Source: an uncultured Muribaculum sp.
GTDB lineage: Bacteria; Bacteroidota; Bacteroidia; Bacteroidales; Muribaculaceae
Direction of reading: 5' to 3'
NCBI GenBank assembly: GCA_910587665.1
Contig: CAJUMZ010000002.1
Span: 124,001 to 188,000 of the forward strand
Length of the DNA: 64,000 bases
Both the position numbers and the translations under genes were made by a program. The notes under the pieces are model-generated. The model worked only from the letters and a program-made list of their open reading frames with translations, did no database searches and was not told where the DNA came from. Shown piece after piece: positions 26,124 to 35,337 of this stretch (position 1 is its first letter; the number at the start of each line of letters is the position of its first letter).

Positions 26124-26942
26124 ATGAAAAAATCAGGAATAATCACGGCACTCGCTGCCGCAGCAATATTTGGCGGCTCCCTGACCTCCTGCGACGAGGT
26201 CAAGGAGAATGACCGCTACATCGACATGGGCGAAATCACGGCAAAACGCACCGTGCTCCTCGAAGAGTTCACGGGACAGAAATGCACAAACTGCCCGTCA
26301 GCTCATGAGAGCATTGAAAAAATTGAGGAGCAGTATGGCGACAATCTCATTGCAGTAAGCATCCACGCCACCACTTTGGCTATCAACGAAGATCACAACT
26401 CAAAAATATCCGGATTAAAGCAGCCGGAAGGTGACGAATATTCTCAAAAATGGGGTGTATCCACTATACCCATCGGTGTAGTAAATCGTAAGAGCGGGCT
26501 AACCGACCCGGGGGCATGGCAAGGTCTTGTAAGAGAATATATGCAGAATGACTCTCCGATAGCCATCACCCTTTCGGCTACTCTCGACGAGACAGGCGAA
26601 AAGATAAACATCGAGACCGACATTGACGCAGGCGACAATATCACCGGCAAATTGCAGTTATGGGTGGTGGAAAGCGGCATCGTAGCCGTACAACTTCTGC
26701 TTGATGGCAGTCTAAGCCCAAACTATGTACACAATAATGTATTCCGCGCCGCGGTCAATGGTACATGGGGTCAAGATGTTACACTTGTAACCCGCGAAAG
26801 CCAATCATTTGCCCACTCCATTTCTGTAAAAAGCAACTGGAACATTGACAATTTAAGTATTGTGGCATTCATATACACCGACACTGACGGAGTGCTCCAA
26901 GCAGCAAAATCCCCGGTCGGCAATAGCAAAACCACAGAATAA
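26124..26942 (+). CDS. Omp28-like lipoprotein with CxxC motif
   Basis: A 272-residue lipoprotein with lipobox LTSC (about Cys23) followed by DEVKEND, an acidic stretch that fits surface export. The Omp28 family domain begins with TVLLEEFTGQKCTNCPSAHE, a thioredoxin-like CxxC, and includes VSTIPIGVVNRKSG with the cis-Pro position. The C-terminal half is a beta-sandwich. In Porphyromonas, Omp28 is a surface protein. Here it lies in an operon with a TlpA-like thioredoxin and sits 18 bases after the barrel gene, which suggests a surface redox role. Confidence 0.85.
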   Translation: MKKSGIITALAAAAIFGGSLTSCDEVKENDRYIDMGEITAKRTVLLEEFTGQKCTNCPSAHESIEKIEEQYGDNLIAVSIHATTLAINEDHNSKISGLKQPEGDEYSQKWGVSTIPIGVVNRKSGLTDPGAWQGLVREYMQNDSPIAITLSATLDETGEKINIETDIDAGDNITGKLQLWVVESGIVAVQLLLDGSLSPNYVHNNVFRAAVNGTWGQDVTLVTRESQSFAHSISVKSNWNIDNLSIVAFIYTDTDGVLQAAKSPVGNSKTTE

Positions 26943-26971
26943 GCAATCGTAAAATATTAAACCTGAATATA

Positions 26972-27682
26972 ATGAAAAGATTTATTACACTATTTTCAGC
27001 CGCAGCACTTGTAGCAACCATTAGCGCACAAGAAGTTACTGTAACCTACAACGGTGAAAAGATTGAAAACGGCTCGACCCTGACAGTAAATGATTTCAAA
27101 AACAATGGTCTATGGGGTTCTAATCCGGAACTTAAACTCACTGTATCAGAAGATATGTCGGCATCCCTAAAGACATCGTACACCGACTCCCACATACAGT
27201 TTTGTCCTGTTACTGAGGGAGAAATCGACGGTTGTATTTCCCCCGTCTCACAAAACGGCGTACTCGTTGCAGAGAAAAACTTCGAACTGACTACGACAAA
27301 GCCTGTTGACTTGGCGATCCATTGGACTGACGACTTTGATAACATGGGAGCCGAGGTATGTCCCGAAGTAAACAGTTCCGTTACATTTTCAGTAATTCGC
27401 AAACTTAAGCCGATCTACAGCTTTACCCTTGTATTCGATTCTAAATACACTGCCGGGATCGACAATGTAGCAGGCGACGGCAGTTTTGTAAGCCTTGCCG
27501 CAGGCAACATCCTTGAATATAATGTGCCGGAAAGGACAAAGCTTGACATCTATTCAATCAACGGTTCAACAGTACTTGAGCGCACAGTCAACGGTCACGG
27601 CTCACTCTCACTTGACCGCCTTGCTCCCGGCGTATATCTCTACAAGGCAGGCAAGCTCAGCGGCAAAGTGCTCGTCAAGTAA
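26972..27682 (+). CDS. Secreted protein with T9SS type A-like C-terminal domain
   Basis: A 236-residue protein with a signal peptide (to about ISAQ) and a beta-rich body. The last 75 residues resemble a type A sorting domain of the type IX secretion system: LDIYSINGSTVLERTVNG, then LDRLAPGVYLYKAG and a final KVLVK. Type IX cargo is cleaved and attached to the surface. The body (residues 20-160) is not recognised. It follows the Omp28-like gene by 29 bases. No type IX secretion gene is present in the window, so use of this route is inferred. Confidence 0.75.
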   Translation: MKRFITLFSAAALVATISAQEVTVTYNGEKIENGSTLTVNDFKNNGLWGSNPELKLTVSEDMSASLKTSYTDSHIQFCPVTEGEIDGCISPVSQNGVLVAEKNFELTTTKPVDLAIHWTDDFDNMGAEVCPEVNSSVTFSVIRKLKPIYSFTLVFDSKYTAGIDNVAGDGSFVSLAAGNILEYNVPERTKLDIYSINGSTVLERTVNGHGSLSLDRLAPGVYLYKAGKLSGKVLVK

Positions 27683-27721
27683 TTTTTTCAGCAAAAAAGT
27701 ATGATTTTAAAATAAAAGATA

Positions 27722-27729
27722 TAACTTTG
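27722..27729 (+). promoter_or_regulatory. -7 box for the ferredoxin gene
   Basis: TAACTTTG lies 54 bases before the ferredoxin start. No clear -33 box was seen. Confidence 0.55.
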
Positions 27730-27783
27730 CATCGCAAAGCAACAATAAACAATTTTCGTATAATATCTAAATTTTAATTAATC

Positions 27784-27954
27784 ATGGCTTACGTAATCAC
27801 TGATAAGTGTGTAGCTTGCGGCACCTGTCTTCCCGTGTGCCCCGTTGAAGCAATCTCAGAAGGCGATATCTACCACATTGATCCCGATACTTGCATCGAG
27901 TGCGGTAGCTGCGCAGAAGTTTGCCCCAGCGAAGCAATTATCCCCGGCGAATAA
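27784..27954 (+). CDS. 2[4Fe-4S] ferredoxin
   Basis: A 56-residue protein with two full clusters of the clostridial type: CVACGTCLPVCP (residues 9-20) and CIECGSCAEVCP (residues 37-48). The motif is CxxCxxCxxxCP twice. It carries electrons in the cytosol for anaerobic reactions such as pyruvate:ferredoxin oxidoreductase. It is monocistronic, with its own -7 box and terminator. It starts MAYVITDKC, the usual start for Bacteroidetes ferredoxins. Confidence 0.95.
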   Translation: MAYVITDKCVACGTCLPVCPVEAISEGDIYHIDPDTCIECGSCAEVCPSEAIIPGE

Positions 27955-27980
27955 TTGACGCTACGCAACAGCAAGACATA

Positions 27981-28007
27981 AGGGCTGTCCGTCAGGGCAG
28001 CCCTTTC
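27981..28007 (+). terminator. Terminator of the ferredoxin gene
   Basis: Stem AGGGCTG-CC / GG-CAGCCCT with a short loop, then TTCTG, 26 bases after the stop codon. Confidence 0.75.
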
Positions 28008-28034
28008 TGCGTAAATATCCTCAATAATATTTCA

Positions 28035-28066
28035 TTTGCAGGAATGGAGGGAAATTGCTAAATTTG
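28035..28066 (+). promoter_or_regulatory. Promoter of the ECF sigma operon
   Basis: TTTG (28035-28038), a 20-base spacer and TAAATTTG (28059-28066), 20 bases before the start codon. A full match to the consensus. Confidence 0.8.
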
Positions 28067-28085
28067 TAAGACAAAGTATCTGACG

Positions 28086-28646
28086 ATGGGCAAAGAATTT
28101 GTGAAGGATGATCCCGAGTTGATAGCGAGGTTGCGCGACCCTGCCGGATGCCGTGATGCCTTCTGTGAGGTAATCAAGCTCTATGGCGAGCCGCTTTACT
28201 GGCAGATACGCCGCATGGTTGAAAGCCATGAGGATGCCGACGACCTCCTCCAGAACACCTTCATGAAAGCCTGGAGCTCCATCGAGAATTTCCGAGGCGA
28301 TGCAAAATTGTCTACATGGCTCTACAAGATTGCCATCAATGAGAGTATCTCTTTCCTTGCCCGTGAAAGAAAACGCCTTAACCTGTCGCTTGACGACGAA
28401 GAGTCTCACCTGGTAAACCTTATCGAAGCCGACACATTTATCGACGGCGACGAGCTTGCCCTGAAGCTGCGTAAAGCGATAGCGACACTGCCTGAAAAAC
28501 AGCGTATCGTATTTAACATGCGCTATTATGACGAGATGAAATACGAAGATATGTCGGAAGTGCTCGGCACCTCGGTAGGAGCCTTAAAAGCGTCATATCA
28601 TCTCGCGGCAAAAAAAATAGAACAATATTTTGCTGATAACGATTAA
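28086..28646 (+). CDS. ECF-type RNA polymerase sigma factor
   Basis: A 186-residue sigma-70 family protein with region 2 (EDADDLLQNTFMKAWSSIENFRGDAKLSTWLYKIAINES, about residues 52-92) and region 4 (LPEKQRIVFNMRYYDEMKYEDMSEVLGTSVGALKASYHLAAKKIEQYF, about residues 135-182). There is no region 1 or 3, so it is an extracytoplasmic-function type. The next two genes encode a one-pass membrane protein and a Spy-like periplasmic protein, giving a likely envelope-stress regulon. The housekeeping-type promoter upstream shows no obvious autoregulated element. Confidence 0.92.
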   Translation: MGKEFVKDDPELIARLRDPAGCRDAFCEVIKLYGEPLYWQIRRMVESHEDADDLLQNTFMKAWSSIENFRGDAKLSTWLYKIAINESISFLARERKRLNLSLDDEESHLVNLIEADTFIDGDELALKLRKAIATLPEKQRIVFNMRYYDEMKYEDMSEVLGTSVGALKASYHLAAKKIEQYFADND

Positions 28647-28690
28647 ACCATTTACAGGTTTCTTAGTCATACAAATAAAAGTTATACGAT

Positions 28691-29074
28691 ATGGCACATG
28701 AAAATGACATACTAAAGCAGGTTGACCGGCGGTCGGGCATGACTGTCCCCGACGGCTACTTCGCTGATTTTGCCTCACGTATGATGGAGCAGCTTCCCGA
28801 GAAGAAGCAGGAAAAGATATTACCACGCACATGGTGGCAGCGTTGCCGGCCATATGTCTACATGGCAGCCATGTTCAGCGGCATATGGCTCATGATGTGG
28901 CTGTTCAACGACATCAGCGGCAGGCAATCCAACCATATGAGCGATAACCCGGTTATCGCCAAGGTGCTTCAGAGCGATAATTTCTATGACTATTACATGC
29001 AGGGCGAGGTCAACGAGTATGACGTGATCGAAGACTTGTATGATGACGGCGTTACATTAACAAGCTTTAACTAA
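28691..29074 (+). CDS. Single-pass membrane protein, probable anti-sigma partner
   Basis: A 127-residue protein with a cytoplasmic N-terminal part (starting MAHENDILKQVDRRSGMTVPDGYFADF), one membrane segment (about residues 54-70: YMAAMFSGIWLMMWLF) and an outer tail of about 55 residues with many acidic and aromatic residues. Its size, topology and place just after the sigma gene (45 bases) fit an anti-sigma factor. No zinc-binding HxxxCxxC motif is present, so it is not of the classic ZAS type. Function is inferred from context. Confidence 0.65.
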   Translation: MAHENDILKQVDRRSGMTVPDGYFADFASRMMEQLPEKKQEKILPRTWWQRCRPYVYMAAMFSGIWLMMWLFNDISGRQSNHMSDNPVIAKVLQSDNFYDYYMQGEVNEYDVIEDLYDDGVTLTSFN

Positions 29075-29082
29075 TTACTGAT

Positions 29083-29553
29083 ATGAAACGACAGAATATC
29101 CTGCTATCGCTCATCGTGGCTATGCTTCTCGCCCTACCCGGATATGCCCAGGACAAGCGCAATATCGATCGGAAAGAATGGTTTAAGGAGCTTCGCCAAT
29201 ACAAGCATGATTTCCTCGCCAAGGAGCTTGACCTGACCAAAGAGCAGGAGACAAAATTTTTCCCTATGTATGACGAGATGGACAATTCGATCTGGAAAAT
29301 CAACCATGAGGTGAGGGGGCTTGAACGCAAGATAGCCAAATCAGACGGGAAAGTGTCGGATCTCGAATATGAAAAAGCAGCCGAGGCCATGTATGAGATG
29401 AAGGGGAAAGAGGCTGCGGTTGAAAAACAATATTTCGCAAAATTCAAGACAGTACTTACCCCGAAACAGCTGTTTCAGCTAAAACGCGCCGAACGTAAGT
29501 TCACCGACAAGCTCATGAAAGAGCACTCCAAGGCAAGAGCCGGGAAAAAGTAA
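29083..29553 (+). CDS. Spy/CpxP-like periplasmic protein
   Basis: A 156-residue protein with a signal peptide (to about GYAQ) and a charged, all-helical mature part. The segments LDLTKEQETKFFPMYDEM and LTPKQLFQLKRAERKF are LTxxQ-like repeats seen in Spy/CpxP proteins. Spy proteins are ATP-free chaperones and CpxP tunes envelope-stress sensors. It starts 9 bases after the membrane protein gene, so all three genes form one operon. The similarity is at the level of pattern, so the fold needs checking. Confidence 0.72.
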   Translation: MKRQNILLSLIVAMLLALPGYAQDKRNIDRKEWFKELRQYKHDFLAKELDLTKEQETKFFPMYDEMDNSIWKINHEVRGLERKIAKSDGKVSDLEYEKAAEAMYEMKGKEAAVEKQYFAKFKTVLTPKQLFQLKRAERKFTDKLMKEHSKARAGKK

Positions 29554-29589
29554 ATTGACATTTTTTTGAAAAATATATAATTATCACCT

Positions 29590-29611
29590 TTGGCGCGAAC
29601 TTTCGCGCCAA
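29590..29611 (+). terminator. Hairpin after the sigma operon
   Basis: Near-palindrome TTGGCGCGAA-CT-TTCGCGCCAA followed by TTTCAT. It lies 37 bases after the Spy-like gene and 21 before the macroglobulin gene, so it probably separates the two units. The T run is short. Confidence 0.5.
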
Positions 29612-29631
29612 TTTCATATATTATTACTATT

Positions 29632-32600
29632 ATGAAGAAGGCTATCCATTTACTATCACTATTAATCCTGTTTGTGACAATGAAAGCCAACGCGCAATAT
29701 TCACAACCGAATTTTGCTTATCCCAAAACTGTCGGTAAAAACGCCGTTGCCTCGCTTGACAAAGCTCTTGCCGACGGCGACGGAAAGCTCCTCGTCAGGT
29801 CGCTTATCGACTACGGGCTTGCAGAAACCGCTGTTGACCGCGACAGTCTTCAACCGGTACTTGACCGAATCGCAGAGATAACAGCCGTGGAAAAAGACGT
29901 CGTCACCCAATCGCTGCTTTCGCTGCTTCAAGCCGACATATACAACTCCATATATCAAAATAACCGATGGATTTATGACCGCAGGGAACTGCCGGCAAGC
30001 GCAGCCGACAAGGATTACTCTCTCTGGAGCGGAAAGCAGTTCAGCGACAAGCTCGTGCAGCTTACCTCAGAGGCGCTCACCGACCCGGCACTGCTGCAAT
30101 CAAGGAAGCTATCTGACTATTCGGGAGTCATCAAGGTGGAAAATGATTCAAAGCCATTCTACCCCACCCTTTACGACTTTGTCGCATGGCGCTCGATCGA
30201 AATCCTCAAAGGACTGTCGACGGAGCAACCGCTGTTCCCTCCGGGATGGCTGTGCCGATATGACAAATACAGCCGCATGTCGTTCAACTACCAGCATCCC
30301 GTCACAAAAAACATACTTGACACATACCGCCAGCTTCTTGATTTCCACAAGGGAAATGCCGCCCCGTTCATCAATGCCGACATAAGCCGTATTGATTTTG
30401 TATCGGGCGGTGTGGAAAATCCGACCGAAAAGAAGTCCCAACTGCTTTATGAACTGTATGACACATATTCCTCTTCTCCATATTCTGCAGAAGCATTGAT
30501 AGCCATCTTCTACAATTCCTACCACATGGACTCTGAAAATTACCCGGAAGATGTGAAAAGATATTACAGCACCGCGACAGGGTGCATAGCGCGTCATCCG
30601 GGATATTTCAGGATCACATGTCTTAAAAACTGCGTCAATGACCTTACGACAAAAAGCCTCAACTTGGAATACGGCTCTACCCTCATACCGGGCGACACCT
30701 TGAAGATCACCGTCAAAAACAATAATGTCAAGTCGGCAAAAATAGAGATCTACAAAGTGCCTTACAACCCCATACGCGACAGCTGGTCGTATGACATGAG
30801 GAAAGGCAGGGTCAAAGCCGTGCTTGTAAAGACACTGACTGTCAAAAGTGACAAGACCGCGCCGTTCTTCAGCAAGACGGAAGAAAACTTTGTAATTGAA
30901 AAAGAGGGGGCCTACATAGTTGTGCCGGTAATCGACGGCAAGCGTGCCGACGTATATGACCGATCGTTTGACTTCGTTCACTGCACATCTCTCAACCTCA
31001 GCACCGGAGCATTCGGTCCGGAACGCTGGGCATATGTGACCGACCCCAAGACAGGAGCACCGGTCAAGGGCGGAGTCACGGTAACGGCAATAACCGACAA
31101 TAACACGACAAAAGACTATATCACCGGCAGTGACGATGCCACAGCCAAAATCATTGGTAAAGGGAACCGGATATTTGCCACTAAGGGCACCGACAGGTAT
31201 GCCGCCACATGCTACCTGCCCTATTTTTACCCGACAGAGCGACATGACGGGTATCTGGCACAAGGCAATACCGACCTTGCGCTTTACCACCCCGGCGACA
31301 CTGTCAGATGGAGCGCTGTAATACAGCATTACAGCAGCGACAGGCCTTCGGTTGTCGCCCCCGGAATCTTGGTGGAGGTGGCGATGCGCGATGCCAATTC
31401 ACAGATAAAAGACACCGTCAAGGTGACTTCCGATGAATTCGGAAGAATCAGCGGAGAGTTCAGGATACCCGACGAAGGACTTACCGGCTACTATTCGCTG
31501 GTGTTCCGCCATCCGCGCGAAAACGACTACGGAAACAGCTACGGCAGCACACGCTTCATGGTGTCGGACTATAAACTCCCCACCTATGAAGTAAAAATAA
31601 CCGACATCCTGCGTGACTTCCCGGCAAAAGGCGATGTCACCCTTAAAGGCAAGACAGAGACCTATTCCGGCTTCGCGATTGCAGGATGCAATATCGCCGC
31701 TACTCTTGAAGCATCGCCACGTTACCGCTTCTGGTGGGGCAACAGCTACGGAAGCCCGTTTTACACAACTACCGTAGAAACCGATTCCACCGGAGTGTTC
31801 AGCATCTGCTTCCCGGCGGCATTACTCGACGAGTCACCCATAGTCAACGGAATCTTCACCGCACGGCTTATGGCGACATCCCCGACGGGAGAGAGCCGTC
31901 AAACCGACCGCAGCTTCACCACCGGCAAGCCGTACATACTTTCGGCGTCACTTCCGGCAGCAATCGACGCGACCGGCAATGTACGTCTCGACGTGACCCT
32001 GTCGGATCTCTCCGGAAATCCCAAGACCGCTGAAATCGCCTACAAGATTACCGACAGCGACAGCACCGCCGTGGCTGAAGGCACTTTTGCAAGCGACAAG
32101 CCTGTCATTGACCTTACAAAAGTAGCGTCGGGCGAGTATTCCATACTGTTCCACACAGTTGATCCGGATCTCGCCGACTCCGTAACGGTATCCCGCACTG
32201 TCATTTACCGCACCGGTGACAATACTTGTCCTGTCAAGAATGAAATATTGTGGATACCGGTCAATAAATACACCATCAAGAACCGCACTGCCGACATACT
32301 TTTCGGAACCACCGGAAGCACGCAACATATCCGTTACGCCATATGCTCCGATTCTGCCATGCTAAAGCAGGGTTGGATGGAAGTAAAACCGGGATTGCAC
32401 CATTTCACATATGACCTACCCGACGGTGTAGACAAAATAAACGTGACCCTTGCTACCAACTATGACTATAACTATCAGTCGGCGACAATCGGCGTTATCA
32501 CCGACGCATCGCTGCGGCGCATAAACCTTGGCGTGGAAAGTTTCCGCGACAAAATCGTGCCGGGTCAGGAAGAACGGTGGACATTCACCGTGCGTGACCG

Positions 32601-35337
32601 CGACGGAAAGGGGATGAAATCGGCCCTTATACTCGACATGTACACCAAGGCTCTTGACGCCCTGCAACCCCACGGTCTGTCGCTCTCTCCGCGCAGGATG
32701 CCCGTGACTATGTTCAACGACCGAAATTCGGGATTCAATATGTCATCATCATATGACGCGGTCAGGGTAACCGGCGAGCGTTGCAACAGGATTATCGACC
32801 CGTCATTTGAGCTTTGGGGCAGGTCATGGATGACAATTTATGTGCGCGGCTACTACTCCACAATGGCAAGGGCAAAGGGTTCTTTAGCCCTAAACAATGT
32901 TAATACACATGCCGATGAAATAATCGTAGAAGAAGCTGCGGAATCATATGACGCCGCCGCTCCGGTAATGATGGAGAAAAAAATGGCAATGGCTGACGCA
33001 GGCTCTGTTTCCAACGACTCGGAATATGAGGCTACGGAAGAAAGTGCTGTCACAGGTGCAGTCGAAAAAAAGCCTGACAATTTCCAATATCGCACCGCAG
33101 AGACACCGCTCGCATTTTTCCGCCCGGAACTGACCACCGACAGCGAAGGCAACCTCTCCTTCTCGTTTACCGCGCCCAATGCCAACACCACCTGGCAACT
33201 CCGCGCACTCGCCTTCACAAAAGATCTGCTTGTATCAGACCTATCGCGTGAAATCCTGTCAAGCAAGCCGATAATGGTACAGCCCAACATGCCGCGCTTC
33301 CTGCGTACCGGCGACAAGGCTGTAATCGAGGCTTCGGTGATGAACAATAGCGACTCTACAGCCACAGTAAACACCGTCGTTGAGCTTTTTGACCCGTTCA
33401 GTGGCAAAACCACCGCCACCTATAATCATACCTCTACCATTGCCGCCGGTGAAGCGGCAATAGTAAGCACCGAAGTCAATGCCAGCAACGACATGACTGC
33501 AATAGGATACCGCATAAAGTCATCGACCGACGCATTTGCCGACGGAGAGCAGAGCGTGATTCCCGTATTGTCATCCATAGCCCCTGTGATTGACACCATG
33601 CCATTCTACATCTCACCCGACTCCACCGGATTTGAAATGCAGTTGCCGGAAATGCCCGCCGACGCAAGGGTGACCTTGCAATTCTGCAACAATCCGGCAT
33701 GGTACGTAGTGACAGCTCTTCCGGGACTCCGCAAGGAAGAGGCAAAAGACGCCCTTTCGGCGGCTGCGGCAATATTCTCGGCGGCAATTGCCGAAGGCAT
33801 CCTGAAGACCGACAGCAATATCGCCAAGGCTATCAAGATGTGGAATGAAAGCGACCGCAGCGATTCAACCCTCGTGTCAATGCTTGAACGTAATGCCGAC
33901 CTCAAGACCATACTCCTCAACTGCACGCCGTGGGTGATGGATGCAAAAAGCGACACGGAGCGGATGGAGCGTCTTGCCCTGCTGTTTGACCCGAATGTGA
34001 TCGCAGACACCTACGACAAGGCGGTTAAACAGCTCGCCATGCTCGAAGCCCCTCGCGGCGGATGGTCGTGGATAGGTCAGGTAAAAGAGCCGTCATCATG
34101 GATCACCGAATCTGTACTCACAATGATGGGTAAACTGAAACGGCTTGGTTATCTGCCGGCAAATTCCCGCCTTGAAGAGATGATGAACCGCGGGGTCAGC
34201 TATCTCGACCGAAACGCAGCCGAGGTAATCAAAGATAGCCCGCAAGCCACCGACATGGGTTATGCACTCATGCGCCTCGACTATCCCGAAATCTCAGTAC
34301 CCGCCGGCGCGAGAAAGCTCATAAACAATACCGTGGCGGAAGCCAATGCCCATTGGAAAGATTACGACGTGGAAAGAAAAGCCCTTGCGGCAAGACTTCT
34401 TTACGGTCACAAATACCGCACCGTGTCACGCAACATACTTGCATCACTGCGCGAATATGCCACTGTCACTTCTCAGAAAGGCATGTGGTGGGCTTCGCTC
34501 GATGACATCAGCCGCATGTCAATGGGCAAGGTTGGTGCTACCGCAACCATACTGGAAACATTCTACCTGATTGAACCGCAGTCGCCCGATGTGGAACGCA
34601 TACGCCAGTGGCTCATACTCCAGAAAGAAGCAAAGAACTGGGGTACTTCGGTCACCACATCCAACGCCATAGCGGCTATACTGCTCTCCGGCAAGCCTCT
34701 TACCAAGCCGGCAGAAGCACCTGTAGTCAAGGTTGGCGATAAAAATGTCGCCCCCGACACGGTGGACTCATTGCTTGGTTATTTCCGTCAAGACATAAGC
34801 GGACTTGCTCCGTCAGGCAAGACGCTCTCCGTGACAAAGCAGGAAGGTCTTCCGTCGTGGGGAGCCGTATTCTGCCAATATCGCAGCGAAATGTCGGAAA
34901 TAAAGGCGGCATCATGCGATGACGTCTCGATCGAAAAGATGCTTTTCGTAAAATCGAGCGAAAATGACAAAGTGGTATGGTTTGATGCCGACAGCGTAAA
35001 AGTAGGTGATCTCGTGCAGGTCAATCTCATTATAACTACAAAGCGCGACATGGATTATGTAGCGATTATCGACGACCGCGGTGCATGCTTCGAGCCGGTG
35101 GAACAGCTTCCTCAGCCGCTCTATTCCGAAGGAATCTGCTTCTATCGCGAAAACCGCGACGAGGCAACCAACATATTTGTCACCCATCTTCCGAAAGGCA
35201 CATACCGCCTCAGCTATGAGCTCTTTGTCAACAATGCCGGACAATATTCAACAGGCGTGGCATCGCTGCAAAGCCAGTATGCGCCGGCACTTTCCGCCCA
35301 TTCGTCAGGTACAATAATCAACGCGTCACGTCAATGA
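29632..35337 (+). CDS. Bacterial alpha-2-macroglobulin family protein, no thioester
   Basis: A 1901-residue secreted protein with a signal peptide ending at ANAQ. Visible parts are an MG2-like domain near residue 545 (LALYHPGDTVRWSAV), a flexible acidic stretch near residues 1090-1150 with poly-Glu/Ala/Met, the A2M family block TAETPLAFFRPEL ... NTTWQLRALAFTKD near 1156-1190, and a helical toroid (TED-like) region at 1370-1720. The thioester motif CxEQ, expected after NPAWYVVTALPGL, is absent: the position reads RKEEAKDALS. It may therefore trap proteases without covalent capture, or have another role. The start was set at the signal peptide ATG. It overlaps the SGNH gene by 4 bases (ATGA). 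Confidence 0.88.
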   Translation: MKKAIHLLSLLILFVTMKANAQYSQPNFAYPKTVGKNAVASLDKALADGDGKLLVRSLIDYGLAETAVDRDSLQPVLDRIAEITAVEKDVVTQSLLSLLQADIYNSIYQNNRWIYDRRELPASAADKDYSLWSGKQFSDKLVQLTSEALTDPALLQSRKLSDYSGVIKVENDSKPFYPTLYDFVAWRSIEILKGLSTEQPLFPPGWLCRYDKYSRMSFNYQHPVTKNILDTYRQLLDFHKGNAAPFINADISRIDFVSGGVENPTEKKSQLLYELYDTYSSSPYSAEALIAIFYNSYHMDSENYPEDVKRYYSTATGCIARHPGYFRITCLKNCVNDLTTKSLNLEYGSTLIPGDTLKITVKNNNVKSAKIEIYKVPYNPIRDSWSYDMRKGRVKAVLVKTLTVKSDKTAPFFSKTEENFVIEKEGAYIVVPVIDGKRADVYDRSFDFVHCTSLNLSTGAFGPERWAYVTDPKTGAPVKGGVTVTAITDNNTTKDYITGSDDATAKIIGKGNRIFATKGTDRYAATCYLPYFYPTERHDGYLAQGNTDLALYHPGDTVRWSAVIQHYSSDRPSVVAPGILVEVAMRDANSQIKDTVKVTSDEFGRISGEFRIPDEGLTGYYSLVFRHPRENDYGNSYGSTRFMVSDYKLPTYEVKITDILRDFPAKGDVTLKGKTETYSGFAIAGCNIAATLEASPRYRFWWGNSYGSPFYTTTVETDSTGVFSICFPAALLDESPIVNGIFTARLMATSPTGESRQTDRSFTTGKPYILSASLPAAIDATGNVRLDVTLSDLSGNPKTAEIAYKITDSDSTAVAEGTFASDKPVIDLTKVASGEYSILFHTVDPDLADSVTVSRTVIYRTGDNTCPVKNEILWIPVNKYTIKNRTADILFGTTGSTQHIRYAICSDSAMLKQGWMEVKPGLHHFTYDLPDGVDKINVTLATNYDYNYQSATIGVITDASLRRINLGVESFRDKIVPGQEERWTFTVRDRDGKGMKSALILDMYTKALDALQPHGLSLSPRRMPVTMFNDRNSGFNMSSSYDAVRVTGERCNRIIDPSFELWGRSWMTIYVRGYYSTMARAKGSLALNNVNTHADEIIVEEAAESYDAAAPVMMEKKMAMADAGSVSNDSEYEATEESAVTGAVEKKPDNFQYRTAETPLAFFRPELTTDSEGNLSFSFTAPNANTTWQLRALAFTKDLLVSDLSREILSSKPIMVQPNMPRFLRTGDKAVIEASVMNNSDSTATVNTVVELFDPFSGKTTATYNHTSTIAAGEAAIVSTEVNASNDMTAIGYRIKSSTDAFADGEQSVIPVLSSIAPVIDTMPFYISPDSTGFEMQLPEMPADARVTLQFCNNPAWYVVTALPGLRKEEAKDALSAAAAIFSAAIAEGILKTDSNIAKAIKMWNESDRSDSTLVSMLERNADLKTILLNCTPWVMDAKSDTERMERLALLFDPNVIADTYDKAVKQLAMLEAPRGGWSWIGQVKEPSSWITESVLTMMGKLKRLGYLPANSRLEEMMNRGVSYLDRNAAEVIKDSPQATDMGYALMRLDYPEISVPAGARKLINNTVAEANAHWKDYDVERKALAARLLYGHKYRTVSRNILASLREYATVTSQKGMWWASLDDISRMSMGKVGATATILETFYLIEPQSPDVERIRQWLILQKEAKNWGTSVTTSNAIAAILLSGKPLTKPAEAPVVKVGDKNVAPDTVDSLLGYFRQDISGLAPSGKTLSVTKQEGLPSWGAVFCQYRSEMSEIKAASCDDVSIEKMLFVKSSENDKVVWFDADSVKVGDLVQVNLIITTKRDMDYVAIIDDRGACFEPVEQLPQPLYSEGICFYRENRDEATNIFVTHLPKGTYRLSYELFVNNAGQYSTGVASLQSQYAPALSAHSSGTIINASRQ

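Noticed and set aside
30148..31329. A 393-codon open frame on the minus strand inside the macroglobulin gene
   Set aside because: It lies wholly antisense to a well-supported gene, has no family motifs, and reflects the codon pattern of the real frame.
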